From NCBI RefSeq assembly GCF_036250675.1, contig NZ_CP109592.1, positions 6,262,001 to 6,326,000 of the forward strand: a stretch of 64,000 nt of DNA, read 5' to 3'. The notes beneath the pieces are model-generated. The model was not told where the DNA came from and searched no databases. It saw only the letters and a list, made by a program, of their open reading frames with translations. A program made the translations under genes and the position numbers. Positions 9,106-16,946 of this stretch are shown in pieces; within the stretch, counting starts at the first letter, position 1, and each line of letters starts with the position of its first letter. The DNA comes from Streptomyces sp. NBC_01689 (lineage in GTDB: Bacteria > Actinomycetota > Actinomycetes > Streptomycetales > Streptomycetaceae).

Positions 9106-11025
9106 ATGGGCGTACGCAAGGATCTGCGACGGGCACGGCGGCGGGCCGACCTGGCGGCCCGCGGCGGGACCGAACTGATCAGGGACGGGAGCGGGGTGGT
9201 GCGCGAGGTGCGCACCGCCCCGCTCGCGCCCCGGCCCACCACCGGCAGTACGGCCGACCTGCCGTTCGCCAACGCGGCCGAGGCCCCGGACGCCGTGGTC
9301 CTGCGCCGCCGGGAGGGCACCGTCTGGCGCCCGGTCACCGCGGCGGCCTTCGCCCGCGAGGTCGCCGACACCGCCAAGGGCCTGATCGCCGGGGGCCTCG
9401 AACCCGGCGGCGCCGTCGCGGTGATGTCGCGTACCCGCTGGGAATGGACCGTTCTCGACTTCGCGGTCTGGGCGGCCGGCGGCCTCACCGTCCCGGTCTA
9501 CCCGACCTCCTCCGCCGAACAGGTGGAGTGGATCGTCAGGGACTCGGGCGCACGGTTGGTGATCGTCGAGACCGCGGGGAACGCGGAGACCGTCGCCGCC
9601 GGCACCGCCCGGCACCCCGAACGCCCGCGCGTCCGGGTCCTGGACGACGGAGCGATGACCGAACTCGCCGCCGGGGGAGCGCACGTCCCCGACGAGGAGC
9701 TCGCCGGCCGCCGCACCGCGCTCACCCCGGACACGGCCGCGACGGTCTGCTACACCTCCGGCACCACCGGACGGCCGAAGGGCTGCGTCCTCACGCACGC
9801 CAGTCTGCACGCCGAGGCCGCCAACACCGTCGAGCTGCTGCACCCCCTCTTCAAGCAGGTCACCGGCCGGACCGCCTCGACCCTCCTCTTCCTCCCGCTC
9901 GCCCACATCCTGGGCCGCACCCTCCAGATCGCCTGTCTGACGGCACGGATCGAACTCGGGCACTGCCCCGGCCTCAAGCCGGACGAACTGCGGCCGGCCC
10001 TGCGGGAGTTCCGCCCCACCTTCCTCGTCGGTGTGCCCTACCTCTTCGAGAAGATCCACGACACGGGACGGGCGACCGCCGAGCGGATCGGCCGCGGAGC
10101 CTCCTTCGACCGCGCCCACCGTGTCGCCGTCCGCTTCGGACAGGCCCGTCTGGACAGCTTCCTGGGCACCGGCAAGGGCCCCGGCCCCGGCCTGTACGCG
10201 GCCTGGGCGCTCTACGACCTGCTGGTCTACCGCCGTATCCGCAGGGAACTCGGCGGCCGCATGCACCACGCCATCAGCGGCGGCGCCCCGCTCGACCGCG
10301 ACCTCAATCTGTTCTTCTTCGCCGCCGGCATCCTCGTCCACGAGGGGTACGGCCTGACGGAGACCAGCGCCGCGGCGACGATCATGCCGCCGCTGCGCCC
10401 CCGCCCCGGTACGGTCGGCCTCCCGGTCCCGGGCACCGCGGTCCGAATAGCCGACGACGGAGAGATCCTCGTCCGGGGCGGCATCGTCTTCCACTCCTAC
10501 CGGAACGACCCCGCAGCCACCGACGCCGTCCTGCGCGACGGCTGGTTCGCCACCGGTGACCTCGGAGCCCTCGACGAGGACGGCTACCTCACCGTCACCG
10601 GCCGCAAGAAGGACCTGCTCGTCACCTCGGGCGGCAAGAACGTCTCCCCGGCCGTCCTGGAGGACCGGCTGCGCAGCCGGCCGCCCGTCGGCCAGTGCGT
10701 CGTCGTCGGCGACAACCGCCCCTTCGTCGCCGCCCTGATCACCCTCGACCCCGACGCCCTCGCGCACTGGCTCACCGTCCGCGGACGGCCCGCTGACACC
10801 CCGCTGTCGGAGTTGGTGGGGGACCCGCTGCTGCGCGCCGACGTCCAGAAGGCTGTGGACCACGCGAACGGCGCGGTCTCGCGGGCCGAGTCCATCCGCG
10901 CCTTCGCCCTGGTGGAGGGCGAGTTCACCGAGGACAACGGGCTGCTCACGCCGTCCCTGAAGGTCCGACGGCATGTGGTGGCGCGTGCCTACGCGGCCGA
11001 GATCGAGGCGCTGTACGGGGCCTGA
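9106..11025 (+). CDS. Long-chain acyl-CoA synthetase (AMP-forming)
   Basis: 639 residues of the adenylate-forming superfamily, FadD15-like in size. The P-loop YTSGTTGRPKGCVLTH lies about one third along, followed by FLPLAHILGR, the ATP-site motif GYGLTETSA, and the hinge/A8 block GWFATGDLGALDEDGYLTVTGRKKDLLVTSGGKNVSP. The enzyme activates fatty acids to acyl-AMP and then to CoA thioesters in the cytoplasm or at the membrane. I chose the ATG at 9106 because GGTGGAG sits five bases upstream; a GTG at 9076 would add ten residues. It has its own promoter and ends in a hairpin shared with the converging rodlin gene. Confidence 0.92.
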   Translation: MGVRKDLRRARRRADLAARGGTELIRDGSGVVREVRTAPLAPRPTTGSTADLPFANAAEAPDAVVLRRREGTVWRPVTAAAFAREVADTAKGLIAGGLEPGGAVAVMSRTRWEWTVLDFAVWAAGGLTVPVYPTSSAEQVEWIVRDSGARLVIVETAGNAETVAAGTARHPERPRVRVLDDGAMTELAAGGAHVPDEELAGRRTALTPDTAATVCYTSGTTGRPKGCVLTHASLHAEAANTVELLHPLFKQVTGRTASTLLFLPLAHILGRTLQIACLTARIELGHCPGLKPDELRPALREFRPTFLVGVPYLFEKIHDTGRATAERIGRGASFDRAHRVAVRFGQARLDSFLGTGKGPGPGLYAAWALYDLLVYRRIRRELGGRMHHAISGGAPLDRDLNLFFFAAGILVHEGYGLTETSAAATIMPPLRPRPGTVGLPVPGTAVRIADDGEILVRGGIVFHSYRNDPAATDAVLRDGWFATGDLGALDEDGYLTVTGRKKDLLVTSGGKNVSPAVLEDRLRSRPPVGQCVVVGDNRPFVAALITLDPDALAHWLTVRGRPADTPLSELVGDPLLRADVQKAVDHANGAVSRAESIRAFALVEGEFTEDNGLLTPSLKVRRHVVARAYAAEIEALYGA

Positions 11026-11033
11026 GCACACGA

Positions 11034-11067
11034 AGAGCGGGCCGCCGAGTGCTCGACGACCCGCTCT
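11034..11067. terminator. Bidirectional hairpin
   Basis: AGAGCGGG at 11034-11041 is mirrored by CCCGCTCT at 11060-11067, between the stop codons of the acyl-CoA synthetase and the first rodlin gene. Confidence 0.55.
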
Positions 11068-11082
11068 GCGCGGTACGGGGGA

Positions 11083-11490
11083 TCAGCCGTTGTTGGCGCC
11101 GTTGCCCGACAGGACCGGGATCTGGTCCAGGATGTGCGACAGCGGCTCGTCGCCCTTGGCCTGCGTCGAGTTCTCGACGCACTGCTGGTTCTGCGGGGCC
11201 GAGAGGATCGGGACGTCCTGCACGGCGATCGGGATCACGCCGACGAGCGAACCGGCGTTGACCTTCGCGGGCAGGCCGATGCACGGCTTGTTCAGGGAGC
11301 CCTGGACCAGCGAGAGCTGCGGGCTCATGGCACCGAACGTGGCCGAGTTGCCGAACGACTGGGTGGCCCCGTTGCCACTGACGGACGTGGTGCCACCGTC
11401 GTCACCGATCGCCAGGGCCTGGGGGGCGGCCGCGGCCGCGATGCCGGCGACGGAAGCGGCGATAGCGGCGGTTGCCCACAGCTTCTTCAT
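11083..11490 (-). CDS. Rodlin (third, extra copy)
   Basis: 135 residues: a signal peptide (KKLWATAAIAASVAG ... APQALA) and a mature part of about 107 residues. It shares with its two neighbours the rodlin core: GNGATQSFGNSAT, LNKPCIGLPAK with Cys70, [18 protein letters not shown] with Cys104, and the end [22 protein letters not shown]. Rodlins are secreted proteins that organise chaplin fibrils into the paired rodlets on aerial hyphae and spores. AAGGGAA precedes the ATG. S. coelicolor is known for two divergent rodlin genes, so this same-strand third copy looks like a local duplication of the neighbouring minus-strand copy. Confidence 0.9.
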   Translation of the reverse strand: MKKLWATAAIAASVAGIAAAAAPQALAIGDDGGTTSVSGNGATQSFGNSATFGAMSPQLSLVQGSLNKPCIGLPAKVNAGSLVGVIPIAVQDVPILSAPQNQQCVENSTQAKGDEPLSHILDQIPVLSGNGANNG

Positions 11491-11699
11491 GTTCGTTCCC
11501 TTCGAAAAGCGCACTCCTGGGGGTGGAGCTGCATGATCATGAACTGGGGTAATGCTTCCGGGGTTTCGGGTTGTGCCCCATTCGGCGCAGCGCCCGAGGA
11601 GCTCGATTCGCCACGTGTACGCCGATGAGCTCCCCCGAAAGAAAACGCCACGGCCGCGGACCCGCACGGAACGCGGTGGGAGCAAGCATTCGCCCGAGG

Positions 11700-11815
11700 A
11701 ACGGAAGGCCCGACGAGACGAAGGGACGAAGATGAGGAGAGGTGAAGACGAGAAGAGACGAAGACGAGAAGAGGTGAAGACGAGAAGAGGCGACGAGGTG
11801 AAGACGTGACGAGCT
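11700..11815. repeat. Purine-rich tract with 16-bp tandem repeats
   Basis: About 115 bases almost free of pyrimidines on the plus strand. The 14-mer GAAGACGAGAAGAG occurs exactly at 11744, 11760 and 11776, a 16-bp period, with degenerate copies either side. It is non-coding and upstream of the first rodlin gene. Confidence 0.8.
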
Positions 11816-11925
11816 GAATGCGCGAATGCATGACGAACGGAACGGCCGAAGAACCGACGGCCTGAAAAATGGAATGCATGAAGAGCGGAAGGTGTGAAGA
11901 GCCGACCGGGACCGGGAAATGCCGA

Positions 11926-11951
11926 CGGGCCGCCGAATGCTCGGCGGCCCG
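11926..11951 (-). terminator. Terminator of rodlin rdlB
   Basis: Perfect 11-bp stem CGGGCCGCCGA at 11926-11936 and its complement at 11941-11951 with a 4-nt loop, 24 bases after the stop codon. Confidence 0.8.
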
Positions 11952-11974
11952 CTGACGGGAACTCAGGAAGAGGA

Positions 11975-12385
11975 CTACCTGTTGCCCACACCGTTGCCCG
12001 AGAGGACCGGGATGTCGTCGAGGATGTGCGACAGCGGCTCGTCGCCCTTGGCCTGCGTCGAGTTCTCGACGCACTGCTGGTTCTGCGGGGCCGAGAGGAT
12101 CGGGACGTCCTGCACCGCGATCGGGACCACGCCGACGAGCGAGCCGAGGTTCGCCTTGGCCGGCAGGCCGATGCAGGGCTTGTTCAGCGAGCCCTGGATG
12201 AGCGCCATCTGCGGGCTCATGTTGCCGTACGTCGCCGAGTTTCCGTACGACTGCATGGCACCGTTGCCGCTGGTGGACGTCGTGCCACCGTCGTTTCCGA
12301 TGGCCAGCGCCTGGGGCGCGGCCGCGGCGGAAACGCCGACGACGGAAGCGGCGACCGCGGCGGCGGCCATAACCTTCTTGATCAC
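11975..12385 (-). CDS. rdlB: Rodlin protein
   Basis: 136 residues from a GTG start at 12385; an in-frame TAG just upstream rules out a longer form, and AAGGGA lies nine bases before it. Signal peptide ([15 protein letters not shown] ... APQALA) then the rodlin core with two conserved cysteines in KPCIGLPAK and NQQC. It is nearly identical to the first rodlin from SLVGV to the C-terminus. It is divergent from the third rodlin across 248 bases, the arrangement known for rdlA/rdlB, and the symbol is assigned on that basis only. The product is secreted and builds the rodlet layer. Confidence 0.88.
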   Translation of the reverse strand: MIKKVMAAAAVAASVVGVSAAAAPQALAIGNDGGTTSTSGNGAMQSYGNSATYGNMSPQMALIQGSLNKPCIGLPAKANLGSLVGVVPIAVQDVPILSAPQNQQCVENSTQAKGDEPLSHILDDIPVLSGNGVGNR

Positions 12386-12633
12386 TAGCTAGTCCCTTCT
12401 GGAGAAACCCCGTCCACCGGAGCGCACTGGTCAACTCCGGCGGACGACCTTGGTTGCTGCCATTCACTCCGATGGCGCACACCGGCGAGGGGTCACGGGC
12501 CCGCGCGCGCCAGGGATTCCCGCGCTTTCCCGGCCGCTGAACGGGCCAACCGGGTGAATCACCGCAACCAATGGGGGACCGCCGGGTTGATGCCAGGGCA
12601 GGAGAACGTGTCTCTGTAGGAAAGGAACGCGAA

Positions 12634-13047
12634 ATGTTCAAGAAGGCAATGGCCGCGGCGGCGGTCGCCGCTTCCGTCGTCGGTGTCTCGGCGGCGGCCG
12701 CGCCCCAGGCGCTTGCCATCGGTGACGACAACGGCACGACCTCCGTCAGCGGGAACGGCGCCAGCCAGTCGTTCGGCAACTCCGTGACCGGCGGCAACAT
12801 GAGCCCGCAGCTCAGCCTCGCGCAGGGCACCCTGAACAAGCTCTGTGTCGGCCTGCCGGCCAAGGCGAACGCCGGTTCGCTCGTCGGCGTCCTCGTGCCC
12901 GTCGCCGTCCAGGACATTCCGGTCCTGTCGGCCCCGCAGAACCAGCAGTGCGCCGAGAACTCCACCCAGGCCAAGGGCGACGAGCCGCTGTCGCACCTGG
13001 TGGACGACATCCCGGTCCTGTCGGGCAACGGTGTCGGCAACCATTGA
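12634..13047 (+). CDS. rdlA: Rodlin protein
   Basis: 137 residues, ATG at 12634 after AAAGGAAC. It has the same plan as the two minus-strand copies: signal peptide ending [54 protein letters not shown] and a C-terminus [16 protein letters not shown]. It differs from them mainly in having LCVG in place of PCIG and an extra residue in VLVPVAV. It is divergent from rdlB and followed by a strong terminator, then by a chaplin on the same strand. The rdlA/rdlB naming follows gene order and could be swapped. Confidence 0.88.
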   Translation: MFKKAMAAAAVAASVVGVSAAAAPQALAIGDDNGTTSVSGNGASQSFGNSVTGGNMSPQLSLAQGTLNKLCVGLPAKANAGSLVGVLVPVAVQDIPVLSAPQNQQCAENSTQAKGDEPLSHLVDDIPVLSGNGVGNH

Positions 13048-13080
13048 ACGTCGCCGCTGAATCATCGCCTCGAAGAGGCC

Positions 13081-13114
13081 CGGGCCGCCCGTCGTGTTCG
13101 ACGCGGGCGGCCCG
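13081..13114 (+). terminator. Terminator of rdlA
   Basis: Perfect 11-bp stem, CGGGCCGCCCG at 13081-13091 and its complement at 13104-13114, 12-nt loop. The sequence is close to the rdlB terminator. Confidence 0.78.
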
Positions 13115-13338
13115 TCGGCGTTTCCGGTAATTGGGCGAAGCGTTTCTCCTCTTGCGCCACCCCGGTTCCGGAATGAAAACAGGGCAATTCGAGTGAATTC
13201 CCAACCGGCATGCGTTCCACAGTTTCTTCGGGCGTCCCGCCCTCGTTTACAGCCTGCAGGTCATGAAGCGAGCCGTTCCCGTTGCGCTCGCTCGGCTTCG
13301 GCCGTCATAGGGGCATGACCGCAGAGAAGGGAAAGCAC

Positions 13339-13572
13339 GTGAAGCACAAGAAGAGCGCTGCTGTCGCCGCCGGTGCCATCATGGCCCTGGGCATGGCCGC
13401 CCCGGCCTTCGCGGACGCCGGTGCCGAGGGCGCCGCCATCGGTTCCCCGGGTGTCCTCTCGGGCAACGTGATCCAGGTTCCCGTGCACATCCCCGTCAAC
13501 GTGTGCGGCAACTCGATCGACGTCATCGGTCTGCTGAACCCGGCGTTCGGCAACGCCTGCGCCAACCACTGA
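13339..13572 (+). CDS. chpD: Short chaplin
   Basis: 77 residues from a GTG at 13339 preceded by AAGGGAAAG. A signal peptide ends at about APAFADA, leaving a mature chaplin domain of about 50 residues: GSPGVLSGNVIQVPVHIPVNVCGNSIDVIGLLNPAFGNAC, with the conserved cysteine pair Cys56/Cys74 that forms the intramolecular disulfide. Short chaplins self-assemble into amyloid-like fibrils that make aerial hyphae hydrophobic. Family membership is certain; the letter D is assigned from its place between a rodlin and a long chaplin, as recalled for S. coelicolor. An ATG at 13315 would add eight residues but lacks a ribosome-binding site. Confidence 0.9.
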   Translation: MKHKKSAAVAAGAIMALGMAAPAFADAGAEGAAIGSPGVLSGNVIQVPVHIPVNVCGNSIDVIGLLNPAFGNACANH

Positions 13573-13605
13573 CGCAACAGGGCACCAGCCGCCCGGCTGT
13601 GTCAC

Positions 13606-13644
13606 GGCCGGCCTCGGACCGCCTTTCCGGCTCCGAGGCCGGCC
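13606..13644 (+). terminator. Terminator after chpD
   Basis: Perfect 13-bp stem, GGCCGGCCTCGGA at 13606-13618 and its complement at 13632-13644, followed by TTCCTC. Confidence 0.85.
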
Positions 13645-13691
13645 TTCCTCACTTCTTACTTCTCACTTCTTCACACAGGGAGGACAAGAGA

Positions 13692-14591
13692 GTGCGACAG
13701 ACCCTGAGCAAGGGAATGGTCATGGCCGCGGCCACGACGAGCATCCTGTCCCTGTACGGCACCCCCGCGTTCGCGGACGCGCACGCCGGCGGCGGCGCGG
13801 CGGACTCGCCCGGCGTCGGATCGGGCAACACGGTCCAGCTTCCGGTGAACGTACCGGTGAACGCCTGCGGCAACACCGTCAACGTGATCGCCGCGCTCAA
13901 CCCGGCCTTCGGGAACTCGTGCGCCAACGGCTCGGGTTCGCAGGGTTCGCAGGTGTCGCGCGGCGTGACGCACCAGCCCGTCCACCACGTGGGCCGGTCC
14001 GTCGACGGCGGCGGTCACGTGCACCACCACGGGTCGGGCCCCTACAGCGGCCCCTCGGGCACCGGTTCCCACCACACCGGTTCCCACGGCACGGGCTCCT
14101 CCGGCTCGGTCTCCCACGGCTCCGGCCCGCTGGACTCCGGCCTCCTCGGTTCGGGCTCCGGGGCCTCGGCGTACGGCGAGACGCACGGTTCGCCCGGCAT
14201 CGGCTCGGGCAACAACGTGCAGGCGCCGGTGGACGTCCCGGTGAACGTCTGCGGCAACACCGTGGACGTGGTCGGCATCGGCAACCCCGCTTTCGGCAAC
14301 CACTGCGACAACGGCTACGGCGACACCCCGCCGCCCCCCACGACGCCGCCGGTCGTCACGCCGCCCCCCACCACCCCGCCGCCGGTGACTCCGCCGGTGA
14401 CTCCGCCGGTCGCCCCGCCGGTGACGCCGCCCGTCACTCCTCCGGTGACGCCGCCCGTGAGCCCGCCCGCTCCGCCCTCCCTGGCCCACACGGGCAGTGA
14501 GGACATGATCGGGTTCTCGGCCGCCAGCGCGGCGCTGCTGATCGGCGGCGCCGTCCTGTACCGGCGAGGCCGCGCCACGTCGCGTCGCTAG
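13692..14591 (+). CDS. chpA: Long chaplin with two chaplin domains and LAHTG cell-wall anchor
   Basis: 299 residues from a GTG at 13692 with GGGAGGA upstream. Signal peptide (ends PAFADA, about residue 30), chaplin domain 1 (about 38-80, Cys59/Cys77), a Gly/Ser/His-rich linker (81-160), chaplin domain 2 (about 166-206, Cys187/Cys205), a Pro/Thr/Val wall-spanning repeat built on TPPV (211-262), sorting signal LAHTG (264-268), a membrane helix and the basic tail RRGRATSRR. LAXTG signals are cut by class E sortases, which would join the protein to peptidoglycan. Long chaplins are thought to tether the fibrils of short ones to the wall. The symbol follows the expected gene order (long chaplin next to chpD) and could equally be chpB or chpC. 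Confidence 0.9.
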   Translation: MRQTLSKGMVMAAATTSILSLYGTPAFADAHAGGGAADSPGVGSGNTVQLPVNVPVNACGNTVNVIAALNPAFGNSCANGSGSQGSQVSRGVTHQPVHHVGRSVDGGGHVHHHGSGPYSGPSGTGSHHTGSHGTGSSGSVSHGSGPLDSGLLGSGSGASAYGETHGSPGIGSGNNVQAPVDVPVNVCGNTVDVVGIGNPAFGNHCDNGYGDTPPPPTTPPVVTPPPTTPPPVTPPVTPPVAPPVTPPVTPPVTPPVSPPAPPSLAHTGSEDMIGFSAASAALLIGGAVLYRRGRATSRR

Positions 14592-14625
14592 CACGCGGCA
14601 CCAGCGGAATGCCCGTACGGCGCAT

Positions 14626-14659
14626 CGGGTGCCGGACACCTAGCCGTGTCCGGCACCCG
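14626..14659 (+). terminator. Terminator after long chaplin
   Basis: Perfect 14-bp stem, CGGGTGCCGGACAC at 14626-14639 and its complement at 14646-14659, with a 6-nt loop: one of the strongest hairpins in the window. Confidence 0.88.
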
Positions 14660-15397
14660 AGCTCGTCCTCCGGGCCGGTCCCGGATCCCGGGGTCGTGAC
14701 GCAACAGCCCGGCCTTGAGTGCCGGGTGTCCCGGCCGGCCGCGGGCGCGCCGCCCGCCACCACGACCCGGCTGCGGCACGGCTCGCCGACCGGCCGGTGA
14801 GCCGCCAGAGGCGCGAGAGCCGTCGAGCTGCCGGAGCACCCGAGCTCTTTTCGCGGAGCGCCCCGAACCCGTCGCCCGTGCCGCACCGTTCGGCCGCCGG
14901 CGCCGCGCCGCCGCCCTCCCCGTCGGGACGAAGCCCGGCGCCGCCGTGAGGACCGGCGCCGCCGATCCGCCCCTCCGTCCACCGCGCTCCTGCGTCGCCG
15001 CCCCGGTCGTACGCCGCCCGTCGACGCGCGCGCACCGCGCCCGCGTCCTCCGTCGGGAGGGGTGCCGCTCCGGCAGAAGGACGCGCGGCCACTCGGAGCA
15101 ATGCCCGGACGATGTCCCCGTCCCTCGCGTCGAGCGGTGACGGCAGACTCCCCGCGCGGATGAAAGGCCGTTCCCTGCGAGGGATTTCCCGCAGGGCCGG
15201 CGATCCCGGGGACGCCCACGTGCGCTCCGCCGAGCAGAGTCACGGCATCTCCGCCCGGCCCGGTCACTCCTGCGAGTGACCGTTATGTCGGGAAGGTGGT
15301 GACTCCGTTGGAGGAATGGGTATTTATATGACTGGTTGTCAGTGAAGGAGGAGAGAGACGGCAGCCGCAGCACCGGAGAGCGGAGAGAGGAGCGGGC
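14660..15397. other. Long intergenic region before GH26 gene
   Basis: About 740 bases with no gene I can support: open frames exist on both strands but are Arg/Gly/Pro-rich shadows without codon bias or ribosome-binding sites. The last 120 bases are A+T-richer (TATTTATATGAC around 15329-15340) and should hold the promoter of the GH26 gene. A perfect palindrome lies at 15261-15282. Confidence 0.55.
15261..15282. promoter_or_regulatory. Perfect inverted repeat upstream of GH26 gene
   Basis: CGGTCACTC at 15261-15269, loop CTGC, then GAGTGACCG at 15274-15282. It lies about 50 bases upstream of the A+T-rich promoter-like stretch, so an operator or a short terminator are both possible. Confidence 0.45.
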
Positions 15398-16849
15398 GTG
15401 GCCCCACAACAGCAATGGTCCCGGAGCGGAAGGCTGGCATTCGTCGCGGCCGGCATCGTCGCGGCGATCACCCTGGCGCCGAGCCCGGGATACGCCGTGG
15501 GGGCCGGGGCGGTGCGCGCCACCGATCCTCCGGCACCGACACCGGCGTCGGCCACCCCGCAGGCGCAGACGCCCGTGGCCCCCGCACCGGCCGTGCAGCC
15601 AGTGCCGTCCACGCCGTCCACGGGCCCGGCCGATCCGGCGAGGCCGACCGCGCCGACCGCGCCGACCGCGCCGACCGCGCCGACCGCGTCCGTGACCCCC
15701 ACCGCCCCACCCCCCGCCCCCGCGAAGCCGGTGACGTCCCCGAAGCCCACGGCGCCGGCCGAGCCCGCGCCGGTCGTGCCGCGCCCGGCCTTCGGGGCGT
15801 ACCTCGACTACGGCCCGATGGGCGTGGCCAGGATCGCCCAGCTCAGCCAGTGGCTGGGCGGCGCCGAACTCAGCGTCGGGCACACGTACCTGCCGGGCGA
15901 CCGCTGGAGCAACATCGAGGGCCCGCCCGGTTTCCTCGACGTGTGGGCGGACTGGCGGCGCGCCCGGGCCGACCGGATGCTGGTCCTCAACGTGCCGATG
16001 ATGGAGCGCAACGAGGAGAACGTCTCCGACCCCGAGGTGCGCGCACTGCTGCGACAGGGCGCCGACGGCGCGTTCGACCAGCACTTCCGCGCGCTCGCCC
16101 AGCGGCTGGTCCGGCTGCGGGTGCCGGACACCGTCATCGTGCTCGGCTGGGAGATGAACGGCGTCACGTACACCCACCGCTGCGGGCCGGACCCGGAGAC
16201 GTGGAAGAAGTACTGGAACCGGATCGTCACGGTGATGCGGTCGGTGCCGGGCCAGAGGTTCCGGTTCGACTTCACCCCGAGCCGGGGCCTGGACGCCGTT
16301 CCCTGGACGCAGTGCTATCCGGGTGACGACACGGTCGACATCATCGGCATGGACTCCTACGACCAGCCGCGCGGACTCTCGTTCGACGACGAGGTGAAGG
16401 AGCCGTACGGCCTCCAGGAACACGTGGACTTCGCCAAGGCCCACGGAAAGCCCATCTCGTACCCCGAATGGGGGCTCTTCCGCAACGGCGACAACGCGGC
16501 GTACATGAAGAGCATGCTCGCGTGGATGGACGACCACCGGCCGCTCTACAACACGCTGACCGACTACTGCCCGCACGGAGTGTGGCAGTGCACGGACAAC
16601 CCGAAGGCCTCCGAGGTGTACCGCGAGGTGCTCTCCGGCCACCTCGGGGCGACCCCGGAGCCGAAGCCGACGCCGACCCCGGAGCCGACGCCGACCCCGG
16701 TGCCGTCCGTGCCCAAGCCGGTGCCGACGCCCGTTCCCACTCCGGTGCGCCCGCCCGGCTGCTCGCCGGTGGACCTGGGCGACTGGGCGGAGTACTGGCT
16801 CGGAGGGAAGCTCTGCCTCCGCTTCGACTGGTGGTCGCGCAACCGGTGA
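15398..16849 (+). CDS. Secreted GH26-like glycoside hydrolase
   Basis: 483 residues from a GTG at 15398 behind GGAGAGAGGAG. Signal peptide (about 1-34), a Pro/Thr/Ala-rich linker containing a short APT repeat (40-130), a catalytic domain (about 131-415), then a second Pro-Thr-Glu linker and a small Cys/Trp-rich end (CSPVDLGDWAEYWLGGKLCLRFDWW). The catalytic pair of the GH26 beta-mannanase clan is visible: acid/base Glu252 in VLGWEMNG and nucleophile Glu357 in ISYPEWGLF. The family cuts beta-1,4-mannans or beta-1,3/1,4-glycans outside the cell. It converges on the exopolysaccharide operon, so it may trim or release that polymer; a role in using external mannan is the alternative. Confidence 0.82.
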   Translation: MAPQQQWSRSGRLAFVAAGIVAAITLAPSPGYAVGAGAVRATDPPAPTPASATPQAQTPVAPAPAVQPVPSTPSTGPADPARPTAPTAPTAPTAPTASVTPTAPPPAPAKPVTSPKPTAPAEPAPVVPRPAFGAYLDYGPMGVARIAQLSQWLGGAELSVGHTYLPGDRWSNIEGPPGFLDVWADWRRARADRMLVLNVPMMERNEENVSDPEVRALLRQGADGAFDQHFRALAQRLVRLRVPDTVIVLGWEMNGVTYTHRCGPDPETWKKYWNRIVTVMRSVPGQRFRFDFTPSRGLDAVPWTQCYPGDDTVDIIGMDSYDQPRGLSFDDEVKEPYGLQEHVDFAKAHGKPISYPEWGLFRNGDNAAYMKSMLAWMDDHRPLYNTLTDYCPHGVWQCTDNPKASEVYREVLSGHLGATPEPKPTPTPEPTPTPVPSVPKPVPTPVPTPVRPPGCSPVDLGDWAEYWLGGKLCLRFDWWSRNR

Positions 16850-16904
16850 CGGGACCGGCGAGGGGACCGGCGACAGGACCGGTGACGGGACCGCGGCCGG
16901 GACG

Positions 16905-16946
16905 GCGTGGTGGCGGCGGGTCGTTCACGACCGGTCGCCACCACGC
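16905..16946. terminator. Bidirectional terminator at end of exopolysaccharide operon
   Basis: GCGTGGTGGCG at 16905-16915 pairs with its complement at 16936-16946, and the inside (GGTCGT/ACGACC) extends the stem. It separates convergent genes and contains the last codons of the FemAB-like gene. Confidence 0.7.

Larger units (their letters stand above)
11491..11974. other. Inter-rodlin region with purine tract
   Basis: 484 bases without a gene, upstream of the first rodlin and downstream of the second. It holds the rodlin promoter, a purine-rich repeat array (11700-11815) and the terminator of the next rodlin at 11926-11951. Confidence 0.6.

Noticed and set aside
11083..13047. Rodlins as possible chaplins
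   Set aside because: They have two cysteines and signal peptides but lack the GSPGVxSGN...NPAFGNxC chaplin core and carry the rodlin-specific PVLSGNG ending.
14434..15267. 277-codon minus-strand frame in the gap after the long chaplin
   Set aside because: Arg/Gly-rich translation without coding character, running through the terminator and into the chaplin gene.
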